NCBI GenBank assembly: GCA_020848695.1
Contig: JADLHT010000043.1
Coordinates: 62,001 to 126,000 of the forward strand
Reading direction: 5' to 3'
Source: Saprospiraceae bacterium
GTDB lineage: Bacteria; Bacteroidota; Bacteroidia; Chitinophagales; Saprospiraceae
Length of the DNA: 64,000 bases
Numbering within the stretch: position 1 is the first letter of the stretch; the number at the start of each line of letters is the position of its first letter. Position numbers and translations under genes: made by a program. The notes under the pieces were generated by a model. It did no database searches. It was not told where the DNA came from and worked only from the letters and a program-made list of their open reading frames with translations. This document shows positions 9,734 through 19,102 of the stretch, in pieces.

Positions 9734-11434
9734 TTAAATTTTTATAAATCGTACAATATTACCGGTCAGATTATTTTGTAAGAAATAAATTCCAGAACTA
9801 AAGTTTGAGATATCTATGGATTCTGTTGGATTATAAATCTGTAATATTTTTTTTCCATTAACATTATAAATAGTGTAGGACGACTTTGATATAAAATCTA
9901 GAATTCGTAATTGGGTTTCAACAGGGTTGGGTTGAATGAAAAAGGAATGTTCATGATTAAGCTCATCCGTTCGTGAAATAATCGCAAGTCTTATAGCTTC
10001 AGTTGCCGAGATCTTTCCATAACCATATACATGATTGGGTCTGTCAGAAATTGAAGACCCGACACAACTTATATTTGCATCCATAGGTCTTGCGGAAAGT
10101 TTAATAATTTCTTCTATTTTATCGACGTTTCCATCTAAAGCAGGATTCGCATTTATTATTAATGCGACCAAACCGGTGACATGAGGTGCAGCCATGCTTG
10201 TTCCACTCCAAGATGCCAGCTCTCCTGTGTTCGTTCGCGATAGAACATCAGATCCAGGTGCACAAACATCAGGCTTGATCAAAGTGTCTTTATAATTATA
10301 GACGGGACCCGCGCTGCTGAATCCACTTATGCTATCATTTGCAGCAAAGGAACCTATAGCAAATGTAGATTTAAAAATTGCAGGTGGGTAAGCAATGTTT
10401 CCACAATTCTGCCCTGAATTACCTGCAGATACAACTACGACAACACCTGATTTGCGAAGATTATCTACAATTTCTTCCATTAATGAATAGTTGCTAGAAT
10501 CACAACCTTCATCCGGACTGCAATACCAGGAGTTATTAATCGCTGATGGTGCCAATTCCGGCTTAGGGTTTAATCCATCAAGATTGGTTGGTGCAAGGAA
10601 GAATTCAAAACACTCTATATAGGTGGATAAAGCGCCATTTCCTCTCTCCATATTTCTACAACCCATCCATTGTGCTTTTGGGGCAACACCATACAACTCA
10701 TTTTCTGTGCTTCCGACCATAGTTCCCGCAGTATGGGTTCCGTGTCCATGATCATCACAGGGAATTTTTATTGAGTATCCACATGGATTTATTGAATCAC
10801 TACTTAAAGAACTGGCTTTATGTATAGCATCATGCCAGGAATAATTGTGATCTACGGTTTTATTCTTTTCGTCATAACCTTTATATTTATTTTTGATTCC
10901 TTCGATCTCCCAATTGTAGCCTGTATCCTCCCCGGCAATGGTAACACCCTGTCCTTCGAAACCCTGAGCCCATACTTTATCTGCTTCAATTCTTTCAAGA
11001 CCCCAGGTGAGAACTGGGGATCTGTTTTGGTTTTTAATCAGTGTTTTATCAACAACGGGTGATAATCTAATTGAATTATCATAATGTATATATTGAATTT
11101 CATCCATTGATTCTAACTGATCAAGTTGTTCCTTGTTGATTGTTGCAGATATTACATTGCTGATAAAATAGGAGCGATGCTCGATCTGATGAGCTTTTAA
11201 ATATTTTAGAATACTAGTCTGTGTTAATTTTGCATGATTGTTTAATAAATCAAATACTTGTTGCGCCTTCTCTTTTTTTGATAAGTTATTTTCAATTGAA
11301 GATAAGTCAGCTTTCGTTTTTAATTCTATTAATACATCAACATCGGCTTTCGTTTGAAATTTTAAATCGATCATTGAGCTGTGATGTTGTGCATGCACCA
11401 ATTCCAGATAAAAAAATAATATTAGGTAACGCAT
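9734..11434 (-). CDS. Secreted subtilisin-like serine protease (S8) with T9SS type A sorting domain
   Basis: A 566-residue protease. A short signal peptide (MRYLILFFYLELVHAQ) is followed by an I9-type propeptide (about 30-120), the S8 catalytic domain with Asp170 in AGEDTGYN, His231 in DHGHGTHTAG and Ser413 in SGTSMAAPH, and a T9SS C-terminal domain from about residue 480 (FFIQPNPVE, ending in SSGIYFLQNN and IVRFIKI). The triad is complete, so it should be active. The sorting domain predicts export by T9SS to the surface or medium. Substrate unknown. Confidence 0.93.
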   Translation of the reverse strand: MRYLILFFYLELVHAQHHSSMIDLKFQTKADVDVLIELKTKADLSSIENNLSKKEKAQQVFDLLNNHAKLTQTSILKYLKAHQIEHRSYFISNVISATINKEQLDQLESMDEIQYIHYDNSIRLSPVVDKTLIKNQNRSPVLTWGLERIEADKVWAQGFEGQGVTIAGEDTGYNWEIEGIKNKYKGYDEKNKTVDHNYSWHDAIHKASSLSSDSINPCGYSIKIPCDDHGHGTHTAGTMVGSTENELYGVAPKAQWMGCRNMERGNGALSTYIECFEFFLAPTNLDGLNPKPELAPSAINNSWYCSPDEGCDSSNYSLMEEIVDNLRKSGVVVVVSAGNSGQNCGNIAYPPAIFKSTFAIGSFAANDSISGFSSAGPVYNYKDTLIKPDVCAPGSDVLSRTNTGELASWSGTSMAAPHVTGLVALIINANPALDGNVDKIEEIIKLSARPMDANISCVGSSISDRPNHVYGYGKISATEAIRLAIISRTDELNHEHSFFIQPNPVETQLRILDFISKSSYTIYNVNGKKILQIYNPTESIDISNFSSGIYFLQNNLTGNIVRFIKI

Positions 11435-11450
11435 TATTTAAAATAATTTG

Positions 11451-11458
11451 CAAAGATA
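11451..11458 (-). promoter_or_regulatory. Possible -7 box for subtilase-trhO
   Basis: TATCTTTG on the minus strand fits TAnnTTTG exactly and lies 17 bases upstream of the subtilase ATG. No clear -33 TTG at the usual spacing. Such 8-mers are common by chance in this AT-rich DNA, so only the position supports it. Confidence 0.35.
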
Positions 11459-11573
11459 TGAAATACTTTAAGATAAATATGCAGTTGAAATCAGCAAGGT
11501 TGATGGATTAATTCCTTATAATTTTCAACTAAACAGAGATTTGAACTCAGATCAAATTGCTTGTCAAAAAGTT

Positions 11574-13868
11574 TTACCTTACTAAGGTAACATCTCCATG
11601 AAAATTCTGTTTTACAAACTGTCCATTGGAATTATATCCTTCCACAGTAATAAAATAAATATAGGTTCCGGGCAATGCTAATTTTCCATTTGCCGAATGG
11701 CCATTCCAACCTATGGACTGATCAGTTGTAAAAAACATTTTTTCTCCCCAACGCGTATAAATCTCCATACGGAAAGATTCAATATACATGCCTGAAGTAA
11801 CAAAATAATCATTAATTCCATCGCCATTTGGTGAAAAAACATTAGGTACAAAAACGCTAAATGGACATTTCTCAAGTATCCTAATGCTATCAACGCCAGT
11901 GCAATTATTCTCGTTAATGAGTTTGACAAAATAAAGACCTTCCCGGTCAATAGGTCTTGTCTCATTAAAAGTCCCATCATCCCAAATAATTTTATCGTTG
12001 GTCTTTGTGGATATTTCTATTGGCTCTAGTGCAGGACAAAAGAAGGTGTCCTGACCAAGATTTGGTTTGGGATTCTCAGATATCAGAATCTCAATATTCC
12101 TGGGATAGGTAGCGCATCCCGCATAAGTTCCGACAACGGTATATTGACCTTCGTGATTTTTTGTAACAGAAGATAAAGTAGGGTTTTGTTGATCAGAATG
12201 AAAGTTATTAGGTCCGGACCAGTTATATTGAGAACCGGATTTGTCAAAAGCCATTAACTGTACATCAGATCCTTCACAGATCAAGGTATCAGGATAGGCT
12301 ATTAGATTTTCACGCAAAGTAATTTGAATTAATTTTTCTGAAGAGTCAACCTTATTGTTGCATACATCATGTATTATCAGCTTAACTCTGTAGCTGCCTA
12401 ATTTGTCATAACTATATTTAAATGAATGTGAATTAAATATCTTCCCATCACCTAGCTCCCAGCTCACTTTAAATCTTGAAGAAGGCAATCCTGAATTGAA
12501 TTCCAAGCTATCACCTAAACAGGTTCCGTCAGTTATCGGTAAGTTATTAAACTTATAAAAATTGGCTCCACCACCATAAGCATAAGATTCAGCACTTCCA
12601 TAACCATATGCTATTGCGATTACTCCACAACCCCCGGAACTAATTATATGGGGTCCTTGATTAACACTCAGTTGGCTAAATGCATATTCATTTTTCAAAC
12701 CAATAAATTGAAATTGATTTCCTGATTGAAGAATTCCTTTTCCATCAATTCTAAGATTTCCGGTATCCTTTGTTAAGCATATAAGATTGATAAATTGTCG
12801 CTCAATGTTTTCAAAAGGAGAATTGTATATAGTTACCGTATCTCGCATTTGTTCAACACTGTTTAATAAGACCATGGAAGGGTCACCTAATCCATTAAGT
12901 CCATTACTGTTACCACCGACTAGAAATTGTGCAACCATAATAGGTTTACTAGATTGGATTAAGGCTGGGTTTGCTCTCAATTCAAATTCTTTCCACTGTC
13001 CTTTGTTCAATAATAAATTTCCGGGAACATTATTCCCATAGAATTGAATGGAAGTATTATCATCAGATGCAAGAATTCTGTAACGATCAACGGTTGTAAA
13101 TTTAGTTGGTACAGCTACAAATTGTTTTCCCCACACTTCAACAGGATACATTTGTTCCAATAAATTATCCCTATTACCATTACCATTAGGAATCTGTGTC
13201 CATCGGTTACCACTGAAGACTGCAATTGATTTGTTAGCTTGAACCAGACTACCGGTTAAGTCATCACTTACCGTTGCTGCTTGAATTTGGATAGTTTCTC
13301 CTCTATTAAGAGCAATGCTATGTTTCTCACCCTTTTTTTTACCACCTGCGGTATTGCAGGAATAATTCAATTGAACAGTAGTCCCATCTTCGGTACCAAC
13401 AATTAAAAATTCAGATGGATAATGTCCATCAATATTTTGATAACCTCGATACGTCATTATATAGTAGTTGTTTCCTAGAGATTCAAGGGGCAATACCAAT
13501 GCAGCATCAGCTCTGAAGGTAAAATATTGATGAATATAAACAGAACTGGGTTTCTCCGTCGTTACCAGTACGGCCTGTTGAGTAATTCTTTCTGAACCAA
13601 TTAATTCGGATTCATCAGGTATATCTGCTATAAATACTGAATTTGCGTTTACAGAAAAATTTCTACGCCAATTAATGGATGGGATTTCAATCGTTCCCGT
13701 AGTATTTGATTTGGAAGTAATGATACATTTCTTAGAATTGTTTTGATCTCGATGCTGTAGAAATGCAAACCAAAATCTTGTACCTTCATTGGATTGCGCT
13801 GATATCCGGAAGCTGAGAATCAATCCAATCAACAGAAGACCTCCTATTTTTATTCTGTCGAATACCAT
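11574..13868 (-). CDS. IgGFc-binding-like, PKD-domain surface protein with T9SS type B sorting domain
   Basis: A 764-residue secreted protein: signal peptide to about residue 24 (ISAQS), an IgGFc-binding-protein-like region (about 90-430, with FRADAALVLPLES and PSEFLIVGTEDGTTVQL), a PKD domain (about 455-540, WELGDGK), an Ig-like segment (about 545-640), and a C-terminal gliding-associated type B domain (FVPNVFSPNGDGINDYF, IYTRWGEKMF, GTYIYFITVEG). This layout is typical of large Bacteroidota surface proteins. It starts 18 bases after the OmpA-like gene, so probably shares its transcript. Likely an adhesin or surface-layer component; the ligand is unknown. Confidence 0.88.
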   Translation of the reverse strand: MVFDRIKIGGLLLIGLILSFRISAQSNEGTRFWFAFLQHRDQNNSKKCIITSKSNTTGTIEIPSINWRRNFSVNANSVFIADIPDESELIGSERITQQAVLVTTEKPSSVYIHQYFTFRADAALVLPLESLGNNYYIMTYRGYQNIDGHYPSEFLIVGTEDGTTVQLNYSCNTAGGKKKGEKHSIALNRGETIQIQAATVSDDLTGSLVQANKSIAVFSGNRWTQIPNGNGNRDNLLEQMYPVEVWGKQFVAVPTKFTTVDRYRILASDDNTSIQFYGNNVPGNLLLNKGQWKEFELRANPALIQSSKPIMVAQFLVGGNSNGLNGLGDPSMVLLNSVEQMRDTVTIYNSPFENIERQFINLICLTKDTGNLRIDGKGILQSGNQFQFIGLKNEYAFSQLSVNQGPHIISSGGCGVIAIAYGYGSAESYAYGGGANFYKFNNLPITDGTCLGDSLEFNSGLPSSRFKVSWELGDGKIFNSHSFKYSYDKLGSYRVKLIIHDVCNNKVDSSEKLIQITLRENLIAYPDTLICEGSDVQLMAFDKSGSQYNWSGPNNFHSDQQNPTLSSVTKNHEGQYTVVGTYAGCATYPRNIEILISENPKPNLGQDTFFCPALEPIEISTKTNDKIIWDDGTFNETRPIDREGLYFVKLINENNCTGVDSIRILEKCPFSVFVPNVFSPNGDGINDYFVTSGMYIESFRMEIYTRWGEKMFFTTDQSIGWNGHSANGKLALPGTYIYFITVEGYNSNGQFVKQNFHGDVTLVR

Positions 13869-13886
13869 TCATATCAGTTGAAAAAA

Positions 13887-15044
13887 TTAACCAACACTTA
13901 TAATTTTAATTTCGACCCGTTGGTTTAATGATTTACCTGCTTTTGTATTATTTGAAGCAACAGGAAATCTTTTTCCATATCCGCGTGAAGTAATTCTTTC
14001 AGGGGATATTCCCCTTCCAATTATAAAGTCCTTTACTGACTTTGCTCTAAATGTTGAAAGCTTATCACAATATTCATGACTTGGTTGAGAATTGGTATGG
14101 CCCCCAATCTCAATTTTAATTTTTGGGTTTGACTTCAAAAAATCATATACTTCATTCAATACAGCATATGAACTTGAATCAATGTTGGAGCTGTCAGGCT
14201 TGAAGTACAACTTCTCAATTTTAATTATTTGGCCGACCTTGATTTTATTTTTATCGAGATTCTTAAGAATTTTTTTGTCTGTTTCGGCAGTCGTTGAATT
14301 TGTGTTTGGTTTCTCAGCTTTAACGGTTGTTGTTTTATTTATTGCTTCTTGTTGTTTTGCAATAATAAGTTTCTCATTAGGACAACGAATTTTTTTTATT
14401 TCTGAAGCACGGTCAACTAATATATTTCCATTGTAAGGCATTAGTACCGGAGTTTTATAAAATGCTTCCAGTTCAAAATATTCGAGATCAGAGCTTGGCA
14501 TAAATTCGAAACTGAATTTTTTCCAAACCGTGTCTTCAACAGGAGATGATTCTGCCAACAATTGTTTCTGATGACAATATGCATCGCCTCCATATATTCG
14601 AAATACTATCGGTGTAGTAAATGGTTTTAACAAATGCGGCTCTGTATTGGAAGCACTTATATATGTTAAAGATCTGCACAAATAAATGCTAAAACTATAA
14701 CATCTATCTTTTTTTAATGGTTGACTGAGTCTTTGGGAAACTCTCTCATAAGAATCATTATCGCGAGTAACAATTCCCAGGTAAGTATTACCATCAAATG
14801 CCTTCTTAGTAACCCCGAAAAAAGGTTCAAAACCCTGAGGAGCCGGCTGAATATCAGGTGGTGTTTCGTTTTTCCAACCACAATCAATCCAACCAACCGG
14901 AGTATTCCCATGTTGTGGTGTCCCTTCGAAGGATGGATTAATCAATACAATAGTATTAGTATCCTGCTGTGATTGCAAAATACTAAGTTGTAAAAAGAGC
15001 AAACATATCCCTAAACCAAACTTTGACATTTCTACGCTACTCAA
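13887..15044 (-). CDS. OmpA family protein with N-terminal secreted domain
   Basis: A 385-residue protein with a signal peptide (to about residue 26), a unique N-terminal domain beginning INPSFEGTPQHGNTPVGW, typical of carbohydrate-binding-like jelly-roll segments in Bacteroidota, a Thr/Lys-rich linker (about 235-265), and a C-terminal OmpA peptidoglycan-binding domain (about 275-385) with GGHTNSQPSHEYCDKLS, ISPERITSRGYGKRFPVASN and NQRVEIKI. It should tether the outer membrane or a surface complex to peptidoglycan. The downstream partner is the T9SS type B protein, suggesting they form one surface assembly. Confidence 0.9.
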   Translation of the reverse strand: MSSVEMSKFGLGICLLFLQLSILQSQQDTNTIVLINPSFEGTPQHGNTPVGWIDCGWKNETPPDIQPAPQGFEPFFGVTKKAFDGNTYLGIVTRDNDSYERVSQRLSQPLKKDRCYSFSIYLCRSLTYISASNTEPHLLKPFTTPIVFRIYGGDAYCHQKQLLAESSPVEDTVWKKFSFEFMPSSDLEYFELEAFYKTPVLMPYNGNILVDRASEIKKIRCPNEKLIIAKQQEAINKTTTVKAEKPNTNSTTAETDKKILKNLDKNKIKVGQIIKIEKLYFKPDSSNIDSSSYAVLNEVYDFLKSNPKIKIEIGGHTNSQPSHEYCDKLSTFRAKSVKDFIIGRGISPERITSRGYGKRFPVASNNTKAGKSLNQRVEIKIISVG

Positions 15045-15138
15045 CGCTATTTTTAGTTTTTTGTTGGTTAAAATTCATTTAATTAAGCCGGTAAATTTGA
15101 ATAATTATTGCTTATTTATAAATAGGCAAAGGCAAAAT

Positions 15139-16044
15139 TTAGTTGAATCGGATAAAATCTTTAGGATTGATAGGTTTTCCTTGATACCAAAGCTCAAAAT
15201 GTAAATGAGGTCCTTGAGTTAAGGTTCCTGTATTACCAATTATGGCAATGGCTTCTCCCGATTTAATCTGAGCGCCAAGTTTCTTAAGAAGACTTGAATT
15301 GTGTTTATATACAGAAATTAAGTTATCTGCGTGTTGTATTGCAATAGTATGTCCGTTCTCTAATGACCAATCTGATTGGATAACACTTCCGGGAAGACTA
15401 GCTTTAATAGGAGTGTTCTCTGCAGCAATGATATCGATGCCAAAATGTCCTTTTTCAGGTTTAAAAGTAGCGCCAATTGGACCTCGTAGTGGGCAGGTAA
15501 ATTCTATTTCTTCCAATGATTTACGAGGAATCATACCTGACACTCTATCCTTGGGTTTGTTATATCTGCCATTTCTACTTTCCAGTTGCCGACTCGATTC
15601 AAATTCTACTCTTAGAATTGAATCTTCTCTTATTTTTTTAACAGGATCAGGGCTTTCTAGCTTAAACTGAACATCTTTGGTAACATCTTTAATCGTTTCG
15701 GGATTTCCGGTTAATATTCTTTTTAGGCTGGAGATATAGGTTTCCTTTTCTATCAATTGTTGCTCGATATTTTGAATTCTCTTTGAAAGTGCTTGATAAT
15801 CACCACTATAACTAATGTCTCCATACCCAGGTACTAAATTCTTCAATGGAGTTGAAATAATTAAAAGAAGAGTCAATAGTCCGGAAACAAAAAGAACCGT
15901 ACATAATAAAATATAGATATTGAGCAAGGTTAATTTATAGCTCGCAATTTCTTCAAATGTCTCTTCATTTCTGAGTTGAAATAGAAAAGTTTTGGAAAGA
16001 TGCTCCTGAAGCTGTTTTTTTATCTTTTTAAAGTCGAATTTCAT
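15139..16044 (-). CDS. M23 family (LytM) peptidoglycan metallopeptidase, membrane anchored
   Basis: A 301-residue protein with an N-terminal cytoplasmic segment, one transmembrane helix (about 40-65), a coiled-coil (about 85-115) and a C-terminal LytM domain. Zinc ligands and catalytic residues are intact: His200 and Asp204 in HFGID, and His280/His282 in HLHFELW. It should cleave peptidoglycan cross-links in the periplasm. It is divergent from the PorW/SprE-like gene, with a 56-base shared upstream region. It contrasts with the second LytM protein of the window (56306-57460), which lacks key histidines. Confidence 0.92.
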   Translation of the reverse strand: MKFDFKKIKKQLQEHLSKTFLFQLRNEETFEEIASYKLTLLNIYILLCTVLFVSGLLTLLLIISTPLKNLVPGYGDISYSGDYQALSKRIQNIEQQLIEKETYISSLKRILTGNPETIKDVTKDVQFKLESPDPVKKIREDSILRVEFESSRQLESRNGRYNKPKDRVSGMIPRKSLEEIEFTCPLRGPIGATFKPEKGHFGIDIIAAENTPIKASLPGSVIQSDWSLENGHTIAIQHADNLISVYKHNSSLLKKLGAQIKSGEAIAIIGNTGTLTQGPHLHFELWYQGKPINPKDFIRFN

Positions 16045-16066
16045 ATTTAACTCCCCAATATTAAAA

Positions 16067-16074
16067 TAAATTTG
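16067..16074 (+). promoter_or_regulatory. Possible -7 box for the PorW/SprE-like gene
   Basis: TAAATTTG followed by C matches TAnnTTTG, 26 bases before ATG 16101, in the divergent spacer. No good -33 TTG at the expected distance. Confidence 0.35.
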
Positions 16075-16100
16075 CCAAATTTTAGGTTATAACTTATTTG

Positions 16101-19043
16101 ATGGTTTACAATCACAGGAATTTCAGTCATATAAAGCTTTGCACAGGGATACTGATCAGTTTGATCCTACTCTCCTGTGTCAGTCAGAAGAAGAAGGGCG
16201 AATATAAGGGTCTTCGCAAGTTTTATCACAATACCACAGCTAAATACAATGCTTTTTTTAATGCAAGAGAGCTGATGGTTGCTTCGGTAGAGAAATTATC
16301 AGACGGACATAAAGATAATTACGGAAAAGTTTTACCTGTGTTTCCTTATGAAGCAATTGAAGATGCCACTTCGGAAAAACCAAATCTTGATAAAGCAATT
16401 GAAAAAGTTGCCTCAGACATTAATCAACACAGATACAGTAGATGGGCTGATGATTGTTACTTTCTCTTGTGTAAGGCTCAGTATTTAAAGAAAGATTATG
16501 AAACAGCAGAAAATTCGTATGAATTTATGTTGAACGAATATCAACCTTCAAGAATCCTGGCAAGTAAAAATTTGTCAAGTTCAGAGAAGGCAAAGAAAGT
16601 TAAAAAAGAGAAAGAAAAGAAGAAAGAAGACGCAAAAAAAGAAGCTAAGCGAAGAGCAAAAGAGAAAGAGAAGGCGAGACAAAAAGCAAGAGAAGCTTTA
16701 AGAAAAAAAGCAAAACAAGGAAGTTCAGTTAAGGATATTTCTAATGAAGAAATTATGGGAAAATCCAAATCTGAAAAAAAGAAGGATGAAGTCAAAAAGG
16801 AAGAATTGAAAGTGGTAACAAATGTTGGATCGAAACTGGTTCCACATCGTCCTATCTATTGGGAAGCTTCTATTTGGGCTGCAAAAAATCTTATAAAAAG
16901 GGGAAAGTATTATGAGGCAGAATATAAACTGAATGAAATTGAAAATGATCCTGCAACACATGAGAAGTTGAAAGGAGAATTATATGCAACAAAGGCTAAT
17001 CTCTATTTAAGTAATGAGAATCCCGATAAAGCAATTCAGGAATTAAAGAAGGCTATAGATTTTACTTCAAAGAAAAAACTCAAAGCAAGATATGCTTATA
17101 TTCTGGGTCAATTGTATCAGAAGATAGACAGACCCCTTAGTTCAGACGAATATTTTAAAATGGTAGTTAAGTTTCATCCGGATTACGATATGACTTTTCA
17201 TGCCAAGATGAATCTTCTGATCAACCGATCGAAACAAGGCCATAGTACTGAATTGTTAATCAGTGATTTGGAAAAACTTGCGAAAGATTCTAAGAATGCA
17301 GATTATCTGGGGGAATTGTACTATGCCATAGCTCAAGTTCATTATAATAGCAAGAACACCAACGAAGCCATTGCAGGATTAAATCAGGCTATTCAGAATT
17401 CTCAGAACAACAATTTTGTAAAAGCGGATGCCTATCTAATGCTTGGAAATATTCAATTTGAACTGAATAATTTTCAACAAGCTAAGTATTACTATGACAG
17501 TACATTAACAGTGCTAACTAAAAATGATTCCCGTAGAGGAATGGTTAATAAATTCATTGCCAACCTGAAGGATATTGCAGATCAATTGGAAATTATCAAT
17601 TTAAATGACAGTTTGATTCGTATTTCTGGATTGACTACCAAAGAGAAAAGAGCATTGGCAATTCAATTAAAGAATAGAAAAAAAGTATTAAATACAGACA
17701 ATTCAAGCTCCACCGATCCCTTAGGTGTAAATAGCAAAGTAGTGAGGTCACCTGATTTTATGAATCGTGTAAATGCAAGAGATCAGATTGAATCACGGTT
17801 TCAACCTGCAAATAACGGCAAAAGCAGCTTTTTTGCATACGATATCAAAGCTACTAACAGAGGACGTTCTTTGTTTGAACAAAATTGGGGAACCAGGGAA
17901 TTAGAAGATAACTGGAGGAGATCGAAGAAAAGTATTCAGAATTCAACCCTTGAAGGAGGAGTTGAAAACCGAGTCAATGATTCACTAAATGTCAATGAAG
18001 TACTGGAAGAAGATCTTGCTGAATTATTGAAAGGAATTCCTGAAACAGAAGAACAGAAACAGGCAATTCATAAAAAGATTATGGAGGCCATGTTTCAACT
18101 CGGAGTTGCATACAGAGATAAAATTGAAGATTATAATCGTTCTCAAAAAACATTGAATGAATTACTGACCCGATATCCTTTGACAGATCGATACGCCGAT
18201 GTTGTTTATTACCAATATTTGAACTGTCTGGATTTAAATAACTCTGAATGTGCAAATAAAAATAAAGAATTATTGATCAACAAGTTTGCAGACTCTTATT
18301 ATGCCAAATTACTTACAGATCCTGAGTTTGCTAAGAATCAAATGAATAAGAAAGATGAGATCACTCTTGCTTATGAACGAGCATACTTGCTGTTTGAATC
18401 CGGCAATTACGAAGAAAGTCATCGGATTATTCAGGCTCTAAAGACAAATTTAAATGCCAACAAATCCCTGCGTGCAAAGGCCGATATGTTGTCCGCATTT
18501 TGTATTGGAAAATCTTCAGGTAAAGACGCCTATATGGCTGCACTTAAGGAAATTGTTGCCAATTATCCGGGCACGCCTCAGGAATCTAAAGCAAAAGAAA
18601 TGTTACGTTTTCTTAGAGGTGATAAAGATGCTTTTGAAGTTGTAACTGTAAGTGAGATACAGGCTGCAGAATTCGCACAGGAAGAGGACAAACCTCACTA
18701 TATGTTGATTGTTTTTTTTAATCCTCCACTGAAACAAGTTGATAAGGCAAAAATTTCAATTTCAGATTATCATGCCAAGTATAATAAATTGGATAATCTT
18801 AAAATGACCAGCGTAGAAATCAATACCGATAATAATACTTCTGCAATACTGGTAAGAAAGTTTGAGGATAAATCTCAGGCAATGAAATATTATCAGTCTG
18901 TTAGTAGAAACAGAGATGAATATGTTCCGGGATATCAGGCATATGAACTCTATCCAATTTCTCAGAATAACTATAGAAAGATCCTTGATCTTCGGAGTGT
19001 AAAAGAATATCAGGATTTCTTCAAGAAGAATTACGAGAATTAA
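16101..19043 (+). CDS. porW: TPR lipoprotein of the type IX secretion system (PorW/SprE-like)
   Basis: A 980-residue protein with a lipoprotein signal (LILLSC, lipidated Cys26) and an N-terminus (RKFYHNTTAKYNAFFNAREL) characteristic of PorW/SprE, the outer membrane lipoprotein needed for T9SS function and gliding in Bacteroidota. Then come TPR-like helical repeats, a very Lys/Glu-rich coiled-coil (about 165-235), more TPRs to about residue 830, and a C-terminal domain. I prefer ATG 16101 to the TTG three bases upstream. Several T9SS cargo proteins in this window depend on such machinery. Assignment to PorW/SprE is from the N-terminus and architecture. Confidence 0.8.
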   Translation: MVYNHRNFSHIKLCTGILISLILLSCVSQKKKGEYKGLRKFYHNTTAKYNAFFNARELMVASVEKLSDGHKDNYGKVLPVFPYEAIEDATSEKPNLDKAIEKVASDINQHRYSRWADDCYFLLCKAQYLKKDYETAENSYEFMLNEYQPSRILASKNLSSSEKAKKVKKEKEKKKEDAKKEAKRRAKEKEKARQKAREALRKKAKQGSSVKDISNEEIMGKSKSEKKKDEVKKEELKVVTNVGSKLVPHRPIYWEASIWAAKNLIKRGKYYEAEYKLNEIENDPATHEKLKGELYATKANLYLSNENPDKAIQELKKAIDFTSKKKLKARYAYILGQLYQKIDRPLSSDEYFKMVVKFHPDYDMTFHAKMNLLINRSKQGHSTELLISDLEKLAKDSKNADYLGELYYAIAQVHYNSKNTNEAIAGLNQAIQNSQNNNFVKADAYLMLGNIQFELNNFQQAKYYYDSTLTVLTKNDSRRGMVNKFIANLKDIADQLEIINLNDSLIRISGLTTKEKRALAIQLKNRKKVLNTDNSSSTDPLGVNSKVVRSPDFMNRVNARDQIESRFQPANNGKSSFFAYDIKATNRGRSLFEQNWGTRELEDNWRRSKKSIQNSTLEGGVENRVNDSLNVNEVLEEDLAELLKGIPETEEQKQAIHKKIMEAMFQLGVAYRDKIEDYNRSQKTLNELLTRYPLTDRYADVVYYQYLNCLDLNNSECANKNKELLINKFADSYYAKLLTDPEFAKNQMNKKDEITLAYERAYLLFESGNYEESHRIIQALKTNLNANKSLRAKADMLSAFCIGKSSGKDAYMAALKEIVANYPGTPQESKAKEMLRFLRGDKDAFEVVTVSEIQAAEFAQEEDKPHYMLIVFFNPPLKQVDKAKISISDYHAKYNKLDNLKMTSVEINTDNNTSAILVRKFEDKSQAMKYYQSVSRNRDEYVPGYQAYELYPISQNNYRKILDLRSVKEYQDFFKKNYEN

Positions 19044-19102
19044 TCACAATGTAAATTGACTTCCTGGCATAGCATTTCAATCAACCGATCAAACAGACGG
19101 AT

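Noticed and set aside
15093..15100. TAAATTTG on the plus strand upstream of the OmpA-like gene
   Set aside because: A full -7 match, but both flanking genes are on the minus strand; an example of how often this box occurs by chance.
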